Numbered from the stretch's first letter, positions 8,199 through 17,360 are shown. The stretch is DNA of 64,000 bases from Accumulibacter sp. (GCF_023806565.1 NZ_JAMTDV010000062.1:25198-89197), one strand, 5' to 3'. Translations and numbers: made by a program. Notes: a model not told the origin generated them from the sequence alone.

Positions 8199-9532
8199 AC
8201 GTCAGGAAATTTATCGCCGCGACGGCGCGAGACGCATTGCGCAAGGTCAAGGAGACGCTCGGACCAGACGCGATCATTCTGTCCAACCGCGGGATTCCCG
8301 GCGGCGTGGAGATCATGGCGGTGGCCGCTGGCGATATGGAAATGATCGTACCGACGGCGGAACGCCCAGCGCCACGGGCCAGGGAGCCGGTGCCCGCTGC
8401 GCTGGCCAGTCCGCCGTTGGCGCGGGCCGGCGTCCCGCCACAAGTGCCGCCAGCGGCAGTGCCGCTGGCGGCGGGCCAATCCAGTACGCGAACCGCGCGT
8501 CCGCTGCCGCCGCTGGCGGCAAGACCGCTGCCGCAGGTGGACCTGCCGCGGGCGCAGGCGAGCAACGAGCCCAAGCCGGAGGCCGAGGTGGTTCCGGCGG
8601 CAGTGATCGAGGAAATCCGTACCCTGCGCAGGCTCGTCGAGCAGCAACTGGCCGGCTTTGCCTGGGGCGAATCGGCGCGGGCGGCACCGGTGAAGACAGA
8701 AATTCTTCGCCAGATACTCGATGCCGGCTTTTCGCCGCAGTTTGCTCGCCGTCTCCTGCTCGATCTGCCCGGCGATCTGGACAGCGGCGCAGCGCTGGCC
8801 TGGGTCAAGGCGGGCGCCGAGCGCAGTTTGCTGGCGATCGACAGCGACACCGACATCGTTGATCGGGGCGGCATCTACGCGCTGGTTGGACCGACCGGCG
8901 TCGGCAAGACAACAACTACCGCCAAGCTTGCGGCGCGCTGCGTGTTGCGTCACGGGGCGAGGAAGCTCGCTCTGGTGACGACCGACGCTTACCGCATCGG
9001 GGCCCACGAACAGTTGCGAATATACGGACAGATTCTCGGCGTCTCGGTGCATCTGGCGAGGGATGCGAGCGATCTGCGCGCCACCCTGCGCAACCTGCAG
9101 CACACGCATATGGTGCTGATCGACACCATGGGCATGAGTCAGCGTGACCGCATGGTCGGCGAACAGGTAGCCATGTTTGCCGACGGCAAGGTCCGGTCGC
9201 TGCTGCTGCTTCCGGCAACCAGCCGCGGCGACACACTGGACGACGTTGTCCGCTCGTACGGCCGATTGGACCTTGCCGGGTGTATCCTGACGAAGATCGA
9301 CGAGGCGGCGAGCCTCGCGGCATCGCTCGACGTGATCATCCGGCAAGGTCTGTGCCTGCACTACGTTTCGAACGGGCAGCGGGTGCCCGAAGACCTGCAT
9401 CTGCCAAATCGGCAATACCTGCTGCACCGCGCGTTCAAGGACCTGCCGGAGAATTCGCCGCATCGTCTGACCGGCGTCGAACCGAGCCTGATGATGGCCG
9501 CCGGCGGTGGCCTGTGGTCCGCCGGGGGATAG
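8195..9532 (+). CDS. flhF: Flagellar biosynthesis GTPase FlhF
   Basis: FlhF is an SRP-type GTPase that sets the place, and often the number, of polar flagella. The 445-residue protein has a short conserved N-terminal motif (MNVRKFIAATARDALRKVK). A Pro/Ala-rich low-complexity stretch (about 55-135), a helical N domain and the NG GTPase domain follow. The P-loop GPTGVGKT is at residues 232-239, with later motifs TTDAYRIGA, LIDTMGM and LTKIDEA. Finding flhF next to flhG points to polar flagellation, as in Vibrio and Pseudomonas. The start overlaps the flhA stop. Confidence 0.95.
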   Translation: MNVRKFIAATARDALRKVKETLGPDAIILSNRGIPGGVEIMAVAAGDMEMIVPTAERPAPRAREPVPAALASPPLARAGVPPQVPPAAVPLAAGQSSTRTARPLPPLAARPLPQVDLPRAQASNEPKPEAEVVPAAVIEEIRTLRRLVEQQLAGFAWGESARAAPVKTEILRQILDAGFSPQFARRLLLDLPGDLDSGAALAWVKAGAERSLLAIDSDTDIVDRGGIYALVGPTGVGKTTTTAKLAARCVLRHGARKLALVTTDAYRIGAHEQLRIYGQILGVSVHLARDASDLRATLRNLQHTHMVLIDTMGMSQRDRMVGEQVAMFADGKVRSLLLLPATSRGDTLDDVVRSYGRLDLAGCILTKIDEAASLAASLDVIIRQGLCLHYVSNGQRVPEDLHLPNRQYLLHRAFKDLPENSPHRLTGVEPSLMMAAGGGLWSAGG

Positions 9533-9533
9533 C

Positions 9534-10418
9534 GTGCCCAGGTTCCGCGAAGATCAGGCGGCCGGTTTGCGCCGCCTGCTGGGGCGTCGGCAGGCTCGCG
9601 TCGTAACCTTCGTCGCCGGCAGTGTCGGCGTCGGCAAGAGCGTCCTTGTCGCGAATCTGGCGGCTGCTCTGGCTCGCCAGGGCCGGCAGGTGTTGGTGGT
9701 GGACGAGAACACCGACGACGGCATCGCCGCGTCCTACGGGGCATTCGCAGCGACCGATCTGCAGCAGGTGATCAACCGCGAGAAATCCTTGTCCGAGGTG
9801 GTGCTTTCGCTGGCACCCGGAATCCGCGCCGTGCCGGCGGCGACGCTGGTCAGGCAGTTGGCCACGTTCGGTCAGGCCGAGCAGTCCATTCTGCTCGACT
9901 GCTTTCGCGAGATGGGGCAGCCGGCGGACGTTGTGCTGGTCGACGCCTCGCTGGATCACCCGCTCGGCTTCTCGCCGCTCGGTCTGGCGGCGCAGGAGAC
10001 CGTCATCGTCGTCTCGCCCGGCATGCAGGCGATCACCGAAGCCTATGCGTTGATCAAGAAGGTCAGTCTCGGATACTCGCGCAGGCATTTCCGTCTGCTG
10101 GTAAACCGGGCGCGGGCGGCCGCCGAGGCGCGCGCGATTTACGAAAACATGGAACAGGTGTCTCGCAGTCGCCGGCTCGCCCGTCTCGACTATGCGGGCT
10201 ACGTGCCCTTCGACGACCATCTGCGACAGGCGTTCAGACTGTGCCAGCCGGTTGCCGGCTTGTTTCCGGAATCGCCGGCGGCGCGGGCGTGTCATCGCGT
10301 CGCCAGCGAAGTTCTGAATTGGCCGGCGGACGACGACGTGGTCGGCGGGCTCGAACATTTCGTGCAACAACTGCTACACTTGAGCCACCGTATCGATCCA
10401 GCCGCTATCTACGCCTGA
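9534..10418 (+). CDS. flhG: MinD-like ATPase FlhG (FleN), flagellar number regulator
   Basis: FlhG/FleN is a ParA/MinD-family ATPase that antagonises FlhF and limits flagellar number. The 294-residue protein has the deviant Walker A segment GSVGVGKS at about residues 29-36, followed by NLAAALARQGRQVLVVDEN and, further on, the VLVDASLD region. The GTG at 9534 is selected because it lies two bases after the flhF stop and is preceded by GGGGGAT. An alternative GTG at 9507 lies inside flhF. The C-terminal part is conserved poorly, as is common in the family. It precedes fliA. Confidence 0.9.
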   Translation: MPRFREDQAAGLRRLLGRRQARVVTFVAGSVGVGKSVLVANLAAALARQGRQVLVVDENTDDGIAASYGAFAATDLQQVINREKSLSEVVLSLAPGIRAVPAATLVRQLATFGQAEQSILLDCFREMGQPADVVLVDASLDHPLGFSPLGLAAQETVIVVSPGMQAITEAYALIKKVSLGYSRRHFRLLVNRARAAAEARAIYENMEQVSRSRRLARLDYAGYVPFDDHLRQAFRLCQPVAGLFPESPAARACHRVASEVLNWPADDDVVGGLEHFVQQLLHLSHRIDPAAIYA

Positions 10419-10435
10419 TAGCCCTCCCAACATGC

Positions 10436-11182
10436 ATGTATAACGCTGCTGGTCAGCTCAACCGGGATCAGCTGGTCCAGCGCTTTGCACCGCTGGTGCG
10501 GCGCATCGCCTGTCACCTGATGGCTCGTTTGCCGGCCAGCGTGGAAGTGGATGATCTGGTGCAAAACGGAATGCTCGGCCTGCTCGACGCGGTCGGCCGC
10601 TTTCAGTCGGGAATGGCGGCGCAGTTCGAGGCCTATGTTGCGCAGCGCGTGCGTGGCGCCATGCTCGACGGGCTGCGCGAGAACGACTGGCTGCCGCGCA
10701 GCTTGCGTCGCAACTCTCGGCGCATCGAGCTGGCGATCGCCCAGCTCGAACAGGAGAACGGCCGCGCCCCGACCGAACAGGAACTCGCCAATGCTCTGGG
10801 CATGTCTCTTGCGGACTACCAGAAGATGCTGCAGGATTCCCGCGGGCATCAGCTGGTCTATCTGGAGGACATGGTCGCCGAGCGTGGCGAGGATTTCCTC
10901 GAACGCCATCTGGTGGACGCCGATGCCGATCCGTCCGCGCTGTTCGAAGACGAGGATATGCGTCGGGCGCTGATCCAGGCGATCGATCTGTTGCCGGAGC
11001 GGGAAAAGCTGATGATGGCCCTGTACTACGAGCAGGATCTCAACCTGCGCGAAATCGGCGAGGTCATGGGGGTCACCGAGTCACGCGTGTGTCAGTTGCA
11101 CAGCCAGGCGGTGATGCGTTTGCGTTCCCGCCTGTTTGACGACGCGGGTGGCAAGCCGACGAGAGCCGGGCGCCGTGGATAG
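10436..11182 (+). CDS. fliA: Flagellar sigma factor FliA (sigma-28)
   Basis: FliA directs RNA polymerase to late flagellar and chemotaxis promoters. This 248-residue protein shows region 2 (VDDLVQNGMLGLLDAVGRF, then YVAQRVRGAMLDGLRE), region 3 and region 4 (LPEREKLMMALYYEQDLNL, then a helix-turn-helix ending VTESRVCQLHSQAV). The ATG at 10436 gives the usual N terminus; longer in-frame options run into flhG. Two good sigma-28-type promoters, before flgM and flgK, are likely targets within this window. Its anti-sigma factor FlgM is encoded at 13.2-13.5 kb. The end overlaps motC by eight bases. Confidence 0.96.
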   Translation: MYNAAGQLNRDQLVQRFAPLVRRIACHLMARLPASVEVDDLVQNGMLGLLDAVGRFQSGMAAQFEAYVAQRVRGAMLDGLRENDWLPRSLRRNSRRIELAIAQLEQENGRAPTEQELANALGMSLADYQKMLQDSRGHQLVYLEDMVAERGEDFLERHLVDADADPSALFEDEDMRRALIQAIDLLPEREKLMMALYYEQDLNLREIGEVMGVTESRVCQLHSQAVMRLRSRLFDDAGGKPTRAGRRG

Positions 11183-11915
11183 GACCAGTGTCGCCGGCCT
11201 GCTGATCGGTTTGCTGGCAATCGTCGGCGGGCAGATCCTGGAGGGCGGTCACATCGGGTCGCTGTCGCAGCCGACTGCCTTTCTGATCGTGGTCGGCGGT
11301 ACGCTGGGCGCAGTGATGCTGCAGAGTCCCTACACCACGTTCGTGCGCGGCATTCGCATGGCGAAATGGACCTGGTCGCCGCCGGTGGTCAACCATCAGC
11401 AACTGATCCAGCAGATCACCGGCTGGAGCCAGGTGTCGCGGCGCGAGGGCCTGCTGGCGCTGGACGCGATCGTCGGCGAGTTGCAGGACGGGTTTACCCG
11501 CAAGGGCCTGCAACTGGTGGTCGATGGCGCCGAGCCGGAAAGGCTGCGCGAGGTGCTGGAAGTCGAGATCGGCACCTTTGAACAGGAGATGAAACTTTCG
11601 GCCAGGGTCTGGGAGGCGGCTGGCGGCTATTCGCCGACCATCGGCATTCTCGGCGCGGTGATGGGACTCATCCACGTAATGGAGAATCTGTCCGATCCAT
11701 CGAAGCTCGGAGCCGGGATCGCCGTCGCCTTTGTTGCGACGATTTATGGCGTCGGCCTGGCCAACCTGGTCTATCTGCCGATCGCCAACAAGCTGAAGAC
11801 GCACGTCAACCGGCTCATCGTGCAACGCGAAATGATTGTCGACGGCTTGGTCGGCATCGCCAATGGCGACAATCCCCGGATCATCGAGAGCCGCCTGCGC
11901 GGCTACATCTTCTGA
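11175..11915 (+). CDS. motC: Flagellar motor stator protein MotC (MotA family)
   Basis: This 246-residue membrane protein belongs to the MotA/TolQ/ExbB family. It has hydrophobic segments near residues 5-25 and 32-48, then two near 145-170 and 180-205, separated by a long cytoplasmic loop (about 60-140). The segment YSPTIGILGAVMGLIHVM carries the conserved Pro-Gly pattern of the third membrane helix. With MotD it should form a stator unit that couples ion flow to rotation. The GTG at 11175 overlaps the end of fliA by eight bases. Its position between fliA and motD matches the MotCD pair of Pseudomonas rather than a free-standing motAB locus, hence the gene symbol. Confidence 0.88.
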   Translation: MDRTSVAGLLIGLLAIVGGQILEGGHIGSLSQPTAFLIVVGGTLGAVMLQSPYTTFVRGIRMAKWTWSPPVVNHQQLIQQITGWSQVSRREGLLALDAIVGELQDGFTRKGLQLVVDGAEPERLREVLEVEIGTFEQEMKLSARVWEAAGGYSPTIGILGAVMGLIHVMENLSDPSKLGAGIAVAFVATIYGVGLANLVYLPIANKLKTHVNRLIVQREMIVDGLVGIANGDNPRIIESRLRGYIF

Positions 11916-11918
11916 GCC

Positions 11919-12707
11919 ATGGGCAGGCGAAAACGCGAAGATGAGCGCGACAATCACGAGCGCTGGCTCGTTTCGTACGCGGATTTCATCACCCTGCTGT
12001 TTGCCTTTTTCGTCGTGATGTACGCGCTTTCATCGGTAAACGAGGGTAAGTATCGAATCCTGAGCAACTCGATGCTCACCGCTTTTCGCAACATTCCCAG
12101 CAGCGGTGGCGGCCAGACGCCGATGAACATGCCTCCATCTGCGCCACTCCTGCAGAAGCCCGCTGAGGCGGTCCCGACACAGGAGGTGGTCAAGGCGCAA
12201 CAGCGCGACAAGATGCGCAATGTCGCCAAGCAAATCCTCGAAGTGATGGCGCCGCTGATCGAGCAGGGCAAGGTTCGCGTGCTCGAGACCAGCCGCGGCG
12301 TGAGCATAGAAATCAACGACAGCATCCTGTTTTCGCCCGGTCAGGCGCAGTTGCAGGCGCCGCTGGTGAAGGCCATGCAATCGATCGCCGAGGTGCTGGT
12401 ACCGGCCGAATTTCCGATCACGATCGAGGGGCATACCGACAACGTGCCGATCAAGAACACGCAGTTTCCATCCAACTGGGAGCTTTCCGCAGTACGTGCA
12501 ACCACTGTCCTGCGCCTGTTCGCCGACTCGGGAGTGGCCGCCGAGCGGTTGACTGCGATCGGATATGCCGATACGCGTCCGGTCGAACCCAACCTATTGG
12601 CCGACGGCAGGGCACGCAATCGTCGGGTGACGATTCTGATCGATTCGGACATTCCGGAAAAGGGAACCGAGGTCACGCTGCACGCACCGCCAGCCGAGCC
12701 CAGGTAG
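11919..12707 (+). CDS. motD: Flagellar motor stator protein MotD (MotB family)
   Basis: This 262-residue protein has a single N-terminal membrane helix with the ion-binding aspartate D22 in SYADFITLLFAFFVVMYAL. A linker follows, then a C-terminal OmpA-like peptidoglycan-binding domain (about residues 125-250) containing IEGHTDNVPI and NWELSAVRA. It anchors the stator to the cell wall and pairs with MotC, encoded three bases upstream. It ends the long plus-strand unit that starts at flhB and converges on flgN, whose stop is 35 bases away. No convincing terminator hairpin is visible in that gap. Confidence 0.92.
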   Translation: MGRRKREDERDNHERWLVSYADFITLLFAFFVVMYALSSVNEGKYRILSNSMLTAFRNIPSSGGGQTPMNMPPSAPLLQKPAEAVPTQEVVKAQQRDKMRNVAKQILEVMAPLIEQGKVRVLETSRGVSIEINDSILFSPGQAQLQAPLVKAMQSIAEVLVPAEFPITIEGHTDNVPIKNTQFPSNWELSAVRATTVLRLFADSGVAAERLTAIGYADTRPVEPNLLADGRARNRRVTILIDSDIPEKGTEVTLHAPPAEPR

Positions 12708-12742
12708 CAGGGAGCGGCGCGCTCGGACGACGGCTCGTTGTT

Positions 12743-13222
12743 TCAGGCGCAGTCGCTGATGCGGTGGCTGCCGACCCGCGTATTCTGCCCGTCCGGCCCA
12801 TACAGGCCAAGCGGCGTCCCGAGCAGTGCCTGCAGCGCCTGCGTGTTGTGCTGCATGCGCAAGGCGATCAGTTCGCCATTGACGCGATTCAACTCGCGCG
12901 CCCGGGTGGCCAGGGCAAGCAGCGAAGACCACAGCCCGCGCGCGCCGTCGGCGTCGGGTTGCATGGCAAGCAGGGCGGACATGCCGGCGCGATCCGCAGC
13001 CAGTCCGGCCGCGACAAGCGCCTGGCTGCGGCGGTCGGCAATGCTCGCCAGTGCCGCGGCAAGTTCGTTCTTTTTCTCCACCAGGGCCGGCAGATCGTCG
13101 GTTCTGCCCTTGCCGAGCATCTCCTGTTCCTTTTCGAGCAGTGCCACGAAGCCTTGCATGTCGGCAACTTCGGCCGCGATCGTCGGCAGGAAACTGGTCG
13201 TCAGGTTACCCGTCGTTGCCAT
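12743..13222 (-). CDS. flgN: Flagellar chaperone FlgN
   Basis: FlgN is the export chaperone for the hook-filament junction proteins FlgK and FlgL. The 159-residue product is helical and charged, with the typical FlgN pattern of an N-terminal helix rich in Glu/Leu (FVALLEKEQEMLGKGRTDDL) and a long second helix (LWSSLLALATRARELNRVNG). It lacks a signal peptide. It lies 14 bases downstream of flgM on the same strand, the usual flgMN arrangement, and so is probably transcribed from the sigma-28 promoter before flgM and from flgA read-through. Confidence 0.88.
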   Translation of the reverse strand: MATTGNLTTSFLPTIAAEVADMQGFVALLEKEQEMLGKGRTDDLPALVEKKNELAAALASIADRRSQALVAAGLAADRAGMSALLAMQPDADGARGLWSSLLALATRARELNRVNGELIALRMQHNTQALQALLGTPLGLYGPDGQNTRVGSHRISDCA

Positions 13223-13236
13223 TGCAATTGCGCCAG

Positions 13237-13518
13237 TCAGGTCTGCCGCCGTGCACCGACGAGTTCGCTGGCCGAGGCAATCACGCTGTCGGCGATCGCC
13301 TCGGAATTGATTTCGAAGCGGCCCTCGGCGATCGCTTGTTTGATTTCAGCGACCCGGCTCGCATCGAAGGTCGTTGCTTCCCCGGGGAACTGCAGTTGTG
13401 CGGCCAGTTCGCTGAGATGGACTTCCGCCGCGGCGCCACTTGCCGGCTGGGTGACGGCGGCACGTTGCCGCGTCGTGCTGACACTGCTCGTGGTACTTGT
13501 TGTGCTGTCGATCTTCAC
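13237..13518 (-). CDS. flgM: Anti-sigma-28 factor FlgM
   Basis: FlgM binds and inhibits FliA until the hook is finished, then is exported through the flagellum. The 93-residue product is low-complexity at the N terminus (MKIDSTTSTTSSVSTTRQ) and has the conserved C-terminal inhibitor segment with VAEIKQAIAEGRFEINSEAI. The GTG at 13518 is chosen because it gives the family-typical MKI start and follows AAGGGAACGACC. Longer in-frame starts run back into the promoter and flgA. A sigma-28 promoter lies 35 bases upstream, allowing FliA to control its own inhibitor. Confidence 0.93.
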   Translation of the reverse strand: MKIDSTTSTTSSVSTTRQRAAVTQPASGAAAEVHLSELAAQLQFPGEATTFDASRVAEIKQAIAEGRFEINSEAIADSVIASASELVGARRQT

Positions 13519-13552
13519 GGTCGTTCCCTTTGAACGATTGTTCCCAACCAAG

Positions 13553-13579
13553 GATACGGCCGAGAACGGCTGAACTTTA
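13553..13579 (-). promoter_or_regulatory. Sigma-28 (FliA) promoter of flgM
   Basis: On the minus strand the site reads TAAAGTTC, 11 bases, then GCCGTATC. The sigma-28 consensus is TAAAGTTT-N11-GCCGATAA, so the -35 box matches at seven of eight positions and spacing is exact. Transcription would start about 25 bases before the flgM start codon. It lies in the gap between the flgA stop and flgM. Confidence 0.8.
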
Positions 13580-13630
13580 GCACTTTTTCGCTGCAGCAAC
13601 ATGCCGCCTACGATACCGATGGCACTCTTG

Positions 13631-14335
13631 TCAGTACGCCACGTCGACGATGCCACCGCTGCGAGCGACACCGCTGACCACCTGTCCGGACGCGGTCCGC
13701 ACCTGGACAATCTGGCCGTCGCTGGCATTGTTGAGTGCCTTTCCCTCGTTGCTGACCGTGAAACCGTCGCCGCTGGACACCAGCTTGACACTTTGTCCCT
13801 GGCGCACAGCCCAGGCGGCAAGCAGCAGATCGCCGCGCAACGGTTGCCCGGCAGCGATGCCGTTCCTGACCGTCTTGCCGAGCGCTTGCGCCGGCTCGGT
13901 GACGACGCTGGCCGGCAGCGTGCCAAGATCCCCGGTCTGTGTCAGCAGGTCGGCGCTGGTGACGATCTGGCCCGCTGCCAGCTGCCGCGCAGTGACCACG
14001 TAGTTGCCGGAAATCTTCACCGTGACCGGCACATACACCGTCCACGCGATCGGTGCCACGCAGCGTACGGCGACCGTGGTCTTTCCCCAGAGCCGGCTTC
14101 CCGGCGGCAGGAATGGCTCGAACGCACTGCATGGGGCGAGCTGTGCATGCTGATCGAGCGATCCCACGCTGTAGGCGACTTTCCCCGGCAATCCCTGCGT
14201 CTGGATGCGGAGAAACTGATCGAGCGCGGCAGACAACGAAGCCTGCGCGTTCGCGCCGCAACTTGTCACGGCCAGCACGATGGACAGCACTGCCGGCGAG
14301 CGGCCAAGAGGTCGGAAGAGGCGGCAAGTGTGCAT
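13631..14335 (-). CDS. flgA: P-ring assembly chaperone FlgA
   Basis: FlgA is a periplasmic protein needed for assembly of FlgI into the P ring. The 234-residue product has an N-terminal signal peptide (hydrophobic [17 protein letters not shown], cleavage expected near residue 30). The C-terminal SAF/FlgA domain begins near [19 protein letters not shown]. The final segment ([20 protein letters not shown], then [15 protein letters not shown]) is typical of FlgA. The ATG at 14335 is the best start because it places the signal peptide at the N terminus; no strong ribosome-binding site is seen. It is divergent from flgB and upstream of flgM. Confidence 0.93.
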   Translation of the reverse strand: MHTCRLFRPLGRSPAVLSIVLAVTSCGANAQASLSAALDQFLRIQTQGLPGKVAYSVGSLDQHAQLAPCSAFEPFLPPGSRLWGKTTVAVRCVAPIAWTVYVPVTVKISGNYVVTARQLAAGQIVTSADLLTQTGDLGTLPASVVTEPAQALGKTVRNGIAAGQPLRGDLLLAAWAVRQGQSVKLVSSGDGFTVSNEGKALNNASDGQIVQVRTASGQVVSGVARSGGIVDVAY

Positions 14336-14491
14336 TTCGCCATTCTGCCTGAATCCGCCTGGCGAGCGAAGCCTGCTCAGGTGCCTGACGATGCACGGCC
14401 GGCGGCAATATTTGCCGCAGATCCGGCAAGGCAGCGCCCGGCTCGGCGCGGTACATCGCCGAATTCCTCTCCAGCGCCCGGTCCTGGTGCT

Positions 14492-14507
14492 TGGCACGAG
14501 TATTGCG
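14492..14507 (+). promoter_or_regulatory. Sigma-54 promoter of the flgBCDEFGHIJKL operon
   Basis: The site reads TGGCACG, four bases, TTGCG. It matches the sigma-54 consensus TGGCACG-N4-TTGCW at every position but the last, with the invariant GG and GC in place. Transcription would begin near base 14518, giving a short leader before the flgB ATG at 14541. The NtrC-type activator FlrC encoded at 37.9 kb is the natural candidate regulator. Confidence 0.85.
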
Positions 14508-14540
14508 TGGTACCTTCGCACGACATCGCGAGGGGAGATC

Positions 14541-14948
14541 ATGGTGGTCAACAAGCTGGACGGTGCGCTTTTTCTACAGCAACAGGCGCTGACCCTGCGC
14601 GCCAACCGGCAGCAGATCCTTGCCGGCAACATCGCCAATGCCGACACACCACATTATCAGGCGAAGGATTTCGACTTTGCTGCGGCATTGCATGCAGCAC
14701 TTGCCGGCGGGAGTGCCGGCAACCTCGCGCTGGCGAACACTTCGCCGCGCCACTTGCCGGGAAGCATGACAGGCGGCCCGCTGCGCCTGCTCTATCGGCA
14801 GCCGATACAGCCGAGCGCCGACGGCAACACCGTCAATATGGACATCGAGCGAGCGCAGTTCGCCGAGAACGCCATCGACTACGAGGCGGGGGTGAGTTTC
14901 CTTACCCAGCAGATCCGGAGTCTGCTCGCCGCGGTGCAGGCGCAATGA
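14541..14948 (+). CDS. flgB: Flagellar proximal rod protein FlgB
   Basis: FlgB is one of the proximal rod subunits and is exported without a cleaved signal. The 135-residue protein has the N-terminal rod motif [19 protein letters not shown] and the C-terminal helix [16 protein letters not shown]. The start is preceded by AGGGGAGATC. It opens the flg operon directly behind the sigma-54 promoter; its stop overlaps the flgC start (ATGA). Length is normal for FlgB. Confidence 0.95.
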   Translation: MVVNKLDGALFLQQQALTLRANRQQILAGNIANADTPHYQAKDFDFAAALHAALAGGSAGNLALANTSPRHLPGSMTGGPLRLLYRQPIQPSADGNTVNMDIERAQFAENAIDYEAGVSFLTQQIRSLLAAVQAQ

Positions 14949-15349
14949 GCAATTTCGGCACCTTTCGAGTGGCGGGCAGCGCGCTGACCGCACAGTCGCT
15001 ACGCCTTAACGCGGTTGCCAGCAACCTCGCGAACGCGGACAGCGTGGTCAGCTCCGACGGTCAGCCGTATCGCGCGCGCCACGTGGTGTTCGCGGCAACG
15101 CCGATGGAAAGTGCCGCCGCACAAGGAGTGCGCGTCACGCAGGTGGTCGAGGACAGCGGTCCGGGGCGACTGGTTTATGACCCGCGCAATCCGGGCGCCG
15201 ACGCACGTGGCTACGTCACGATGCCGAACGTGAACGTGGTCGACGAGATGACCGACATGATCTCGGCAGCGCGTTCGTACCAGACCAACGTCGAAGTGAT
15301 GAATACCGCCAAACAATTGCTGCTCAAGACACTGACGCTTGGCCAGTAG
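14945..15349 (+). CDS. flgC: Flagellar proximal rod protein FlgC
   Basis: FlgC is the second proximal rod subunit. The 134-residue product carries the N-terminal [16 protein letters not shown] motif, the central RARHVVF segment, and the conserved C-terminal block containing [20 protein letters not shown] followed by [11 protein letters not shown]. It starts in a four-base overlap with flgB, implying translational coupling, and ends 20 bases before flgD. Confidence 0.96.
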   Translation: MSNFGTFRVAGSALTAQSLRLNAVASNLANADSVVSSDGQPYRARHVVFAATPMESAAAQGVRVTQVVEDSGPGRLVYDPRNPGADARGYVTMPNVNVVDEMTDMISAARSYQTNVEVMNTAKQLLLKTLTLGQ

Positions 15350-15369
15350 GAATCGAACAGGAGAAGGCA

Positions 15370-16059
15370 ATGGCAACCGTGCAATCGACCAATAATTCAT
15401 CCAGCGACGTCTTCGCCGCGCTCAACGCCTCGAAGACAGGCGGCAACAATGCCGCGTCGACCTCGACCAGTGAGGCAGTGCAGGATCGCTTTCTCAAGCT
15501 GCTGGTGACCCAACTGAAGAACCAGGACCCTCTCAACCCGCTCGACAACGCTGCGGTGACGACCCAGATGTCGCAGATCAACACGGTGACCGGCATCGAA
15601 AGGCTGAACGCGACGCTCGCCAGTTTGCTCGGCAGTTACCAAGATAGCGAAGCGATGCAGGCTGCCGGACTGATCGGGAAGAACGTGCTCGTGTCCGGAT
15701 CGACCTTGTCGCTGAGCGGCGGCACGGCATATGGTGGCGTCAATCTGGGCGCGCCGGCCGACAACGTGACGGTGACAATCCTCGATGCTGCTGGCAGGGT
15801 GGTGCAGAGCCAGAGCCTCGGCGCACGCGCTGCGGGCAGCTTCAGCTTTGCCTGGGACGGCAGGACGGATGCCGGCGGTTCGGCGGCGCCGGGCAATTAC
15901 CGGTTCACGGTCAGCGCCGTGCGCGGTACCGACAAGGTGGCGGCGGACACCCTGCAGGTCGGTACGGTTTCTGCGCTCGTCCGTGGCGCCGACGGCGTTC
16001 AGTTGGATCTTGCCGGCCTCGGCAGGGTTGCTTTCAACAAGGTCCAGCAGATTCTCTAG
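15370..16059 (+). CDS. flgD: Hook assembly cap protein FlgD
   Basis: FlgD caps the growing hook and is required for FlgE polymerisation. The 229-residue product has the conserved N-terminal region FLKLLVTQLKNQDPLNPLDN, then a C-terminal domain of paired beta folds containing FAWDGRTDAGG and APGNYRFTVSA. The ATG follows AGGAGAAGGCA. It sits between flgC and flgE, 15 bases before the latter. Confidence 0.95.
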   Translation: MATVQSTNNSSSDVFAALNASKTGGNNAASTSTSEAVQDRFLKLLVTQLKNQDPLNPLDNAAVTTQMSQINTVTGIERLNATLASLLGSYQDSEAMQAAGLIGKNVLVSGSTLSLSGGTAYGGVNLGAPADNVTVTILDAAGRVVQSQSLGARAAGSFSFAWDGRTDAGGSAAPGNYRFTVSAVRGTDKVAADTLQVGTVSALVRGADGVQLDLAGLGRVAFNKVQQIL

Positions 16060-16074
16060 CGACGGGGGGCAAGG

Positions 16075-17331
16075 ATGAGTTTCCAACAGGGTTTGAGTGG
16101 TCTGGATGCGGCGTCTTCGGCGCTCGACGTGATCGGCAACAACGTGGCGAATGCGAGTACCGTCGGGTTCAAGAGTGCGACCGCCGATTTCTCCGATGTC
16201 TTCGCCGCTTCGTTGGGGATTGTCGGCGCTTCTCAGGTCGGCATCGGGGTCGGCGTGTCGGCGATCGAGCAGCAGTTCACGCAGGGCAACCTGACTACCA
16301 CCAACAATGCGATGGACCTGGCGATCAACGGCGGTGGATTCTTTCGCATGAGCAGCAACGGATCGGTGAGCTACACGCGCAATGGCCAGTTCCATGTCGA
16401 CAAGGAGGGTTACATCATCAACGACAAGAAACTTCGCCTGACCGGATACCCGGCTGGGGTGAATGGCCAGATTTCCCCGTCGAACCCCATTGAACTGCAG
16501 TTGTCCGCCAGCCAGATCGCGCCCCGCGCAACGAGCGATCCACTGTCGGGCGAACTGCGTGCGGTGGTCAACCTGGATTCTCGCGACGTGCCGCCGGAAC
16601 TCACGCCCTTCGACTTCGCCAATCCGGGAACCTACAATTTCTCGACCGCCGTGACCGTTTTCGACACCCTGGGTGTGGCGCACAATCTGACCACCTATTA
16701 CGTTCTCAATCCACCAGCGACCCCACCCAGCGGTGGTCAGTGGACGGTATGGGCGACCCTCGACGGTGCCAATCCACAACAGCTTCCTGGCGGAAACCTG
16801 ATTTTCGACACCTCGGGCGCGCTGACCGCCGCGACGGCAACGCACACGCTTCCCACCTGGAACCTGAGCAGCGGTGCCGCCACGCCGTGGTCGCCGGGAA
16901 CCATCAACTTTACCGGAACCACCCAGTATGGCAGCGAATCGAGCGTCGACCGCCTCACCCAGGGCGGCTACACTTCCGGCAGTCTCGTCGGTATCGGCGT
17001 CGGTAGCGACGGCGTCGTGCAGGGGCGCTACAGCAACGGTCAGACGCGCAACATGGGGCAGGTGGTGCTCGCCACCTTTGCCGACCCGAACGGATTGCTG
17101 AATCTGGGCAACAATGAATGGGCGCTGACCTCGCTCTCCGGTCCCGAACTGGTCGGCGCGCCGGCGACGGGCAGTCGCGGCGTATTGCAGTCGGCGGCAG
17201 TCGAGGATTCCAACGTAGACCTGACCAAACAATTGGTCGACATGATCACGGCACAGCGCAACTACCAGGCCAACGCGCAAACGATCAAGACCCAGGACCA
17301 GGTCATGCAGACTCTGGTCAACCTGCGGTAG
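16075..17331 (+). CDS. flgE: Flagellar hook protein FlgE
   Basis: FlgE is the structural subunit of the hook. The 418-residue protein starts MSFQQGLSGLDAASSALDVI followed by GNNVANASTVGFK, the rod/hook N-terminal signature, and ends with the matching C-terminal helix (VDMITAQRNYQANAQTIKTQ). The middle carries the hook surface domain, with YTRNGQFHVDKEGYI marking the FlgE family. Length is normal. It is preceded by a strong GGGGGGCAAGG ribosome-binding site, as expected for a highly expressed structural gene. Confidence 0.96.
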   Translation: MSFQQGLSGLDAASSALDVIGNNVANASTVGFKSATADFSDVFAASLGIVGASQVGIGVGVSAIEQQFTQGNLTTTNNAMDLAINGGGFFRMSSNGSVSYTRNGQFHVDKEGYIINDKKLRLTGYPAGVNGQISPSNPIELQLSASQIAPRATSDPLSGELRAVVNLDSRDVPPELTPFDFANPGTYNFSTAVTVFDTLGVAHNLTTYYVLNPPATPPSGGQWTVWATLDGANPQQLPGGNLIFDTSGALTAATATHTLPTWNLSSGAATPWSPGTINFTGTTQYGSESSVDRLTQGGYTSGSLVGIGVGSDGVVQGRYSNGQTRNMGQVVLATFADPNGLLNLGNNEWALTSLSGPELVGAPATGSRGVLQSAAVEDSNVDLTKQLVDMITAQRNYQANAQTIKTQDQVMQTLVNLR

Positions 17332-17360
17332 TCGGTCGGTTCAGGGGTGACAGGGGAACA

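Noticed and set aside
15397-17280. 627-codon minus-strand open frame opposite flgD and flgE
   Set aside because: It is antisense to clear structural genes and shows no domain.
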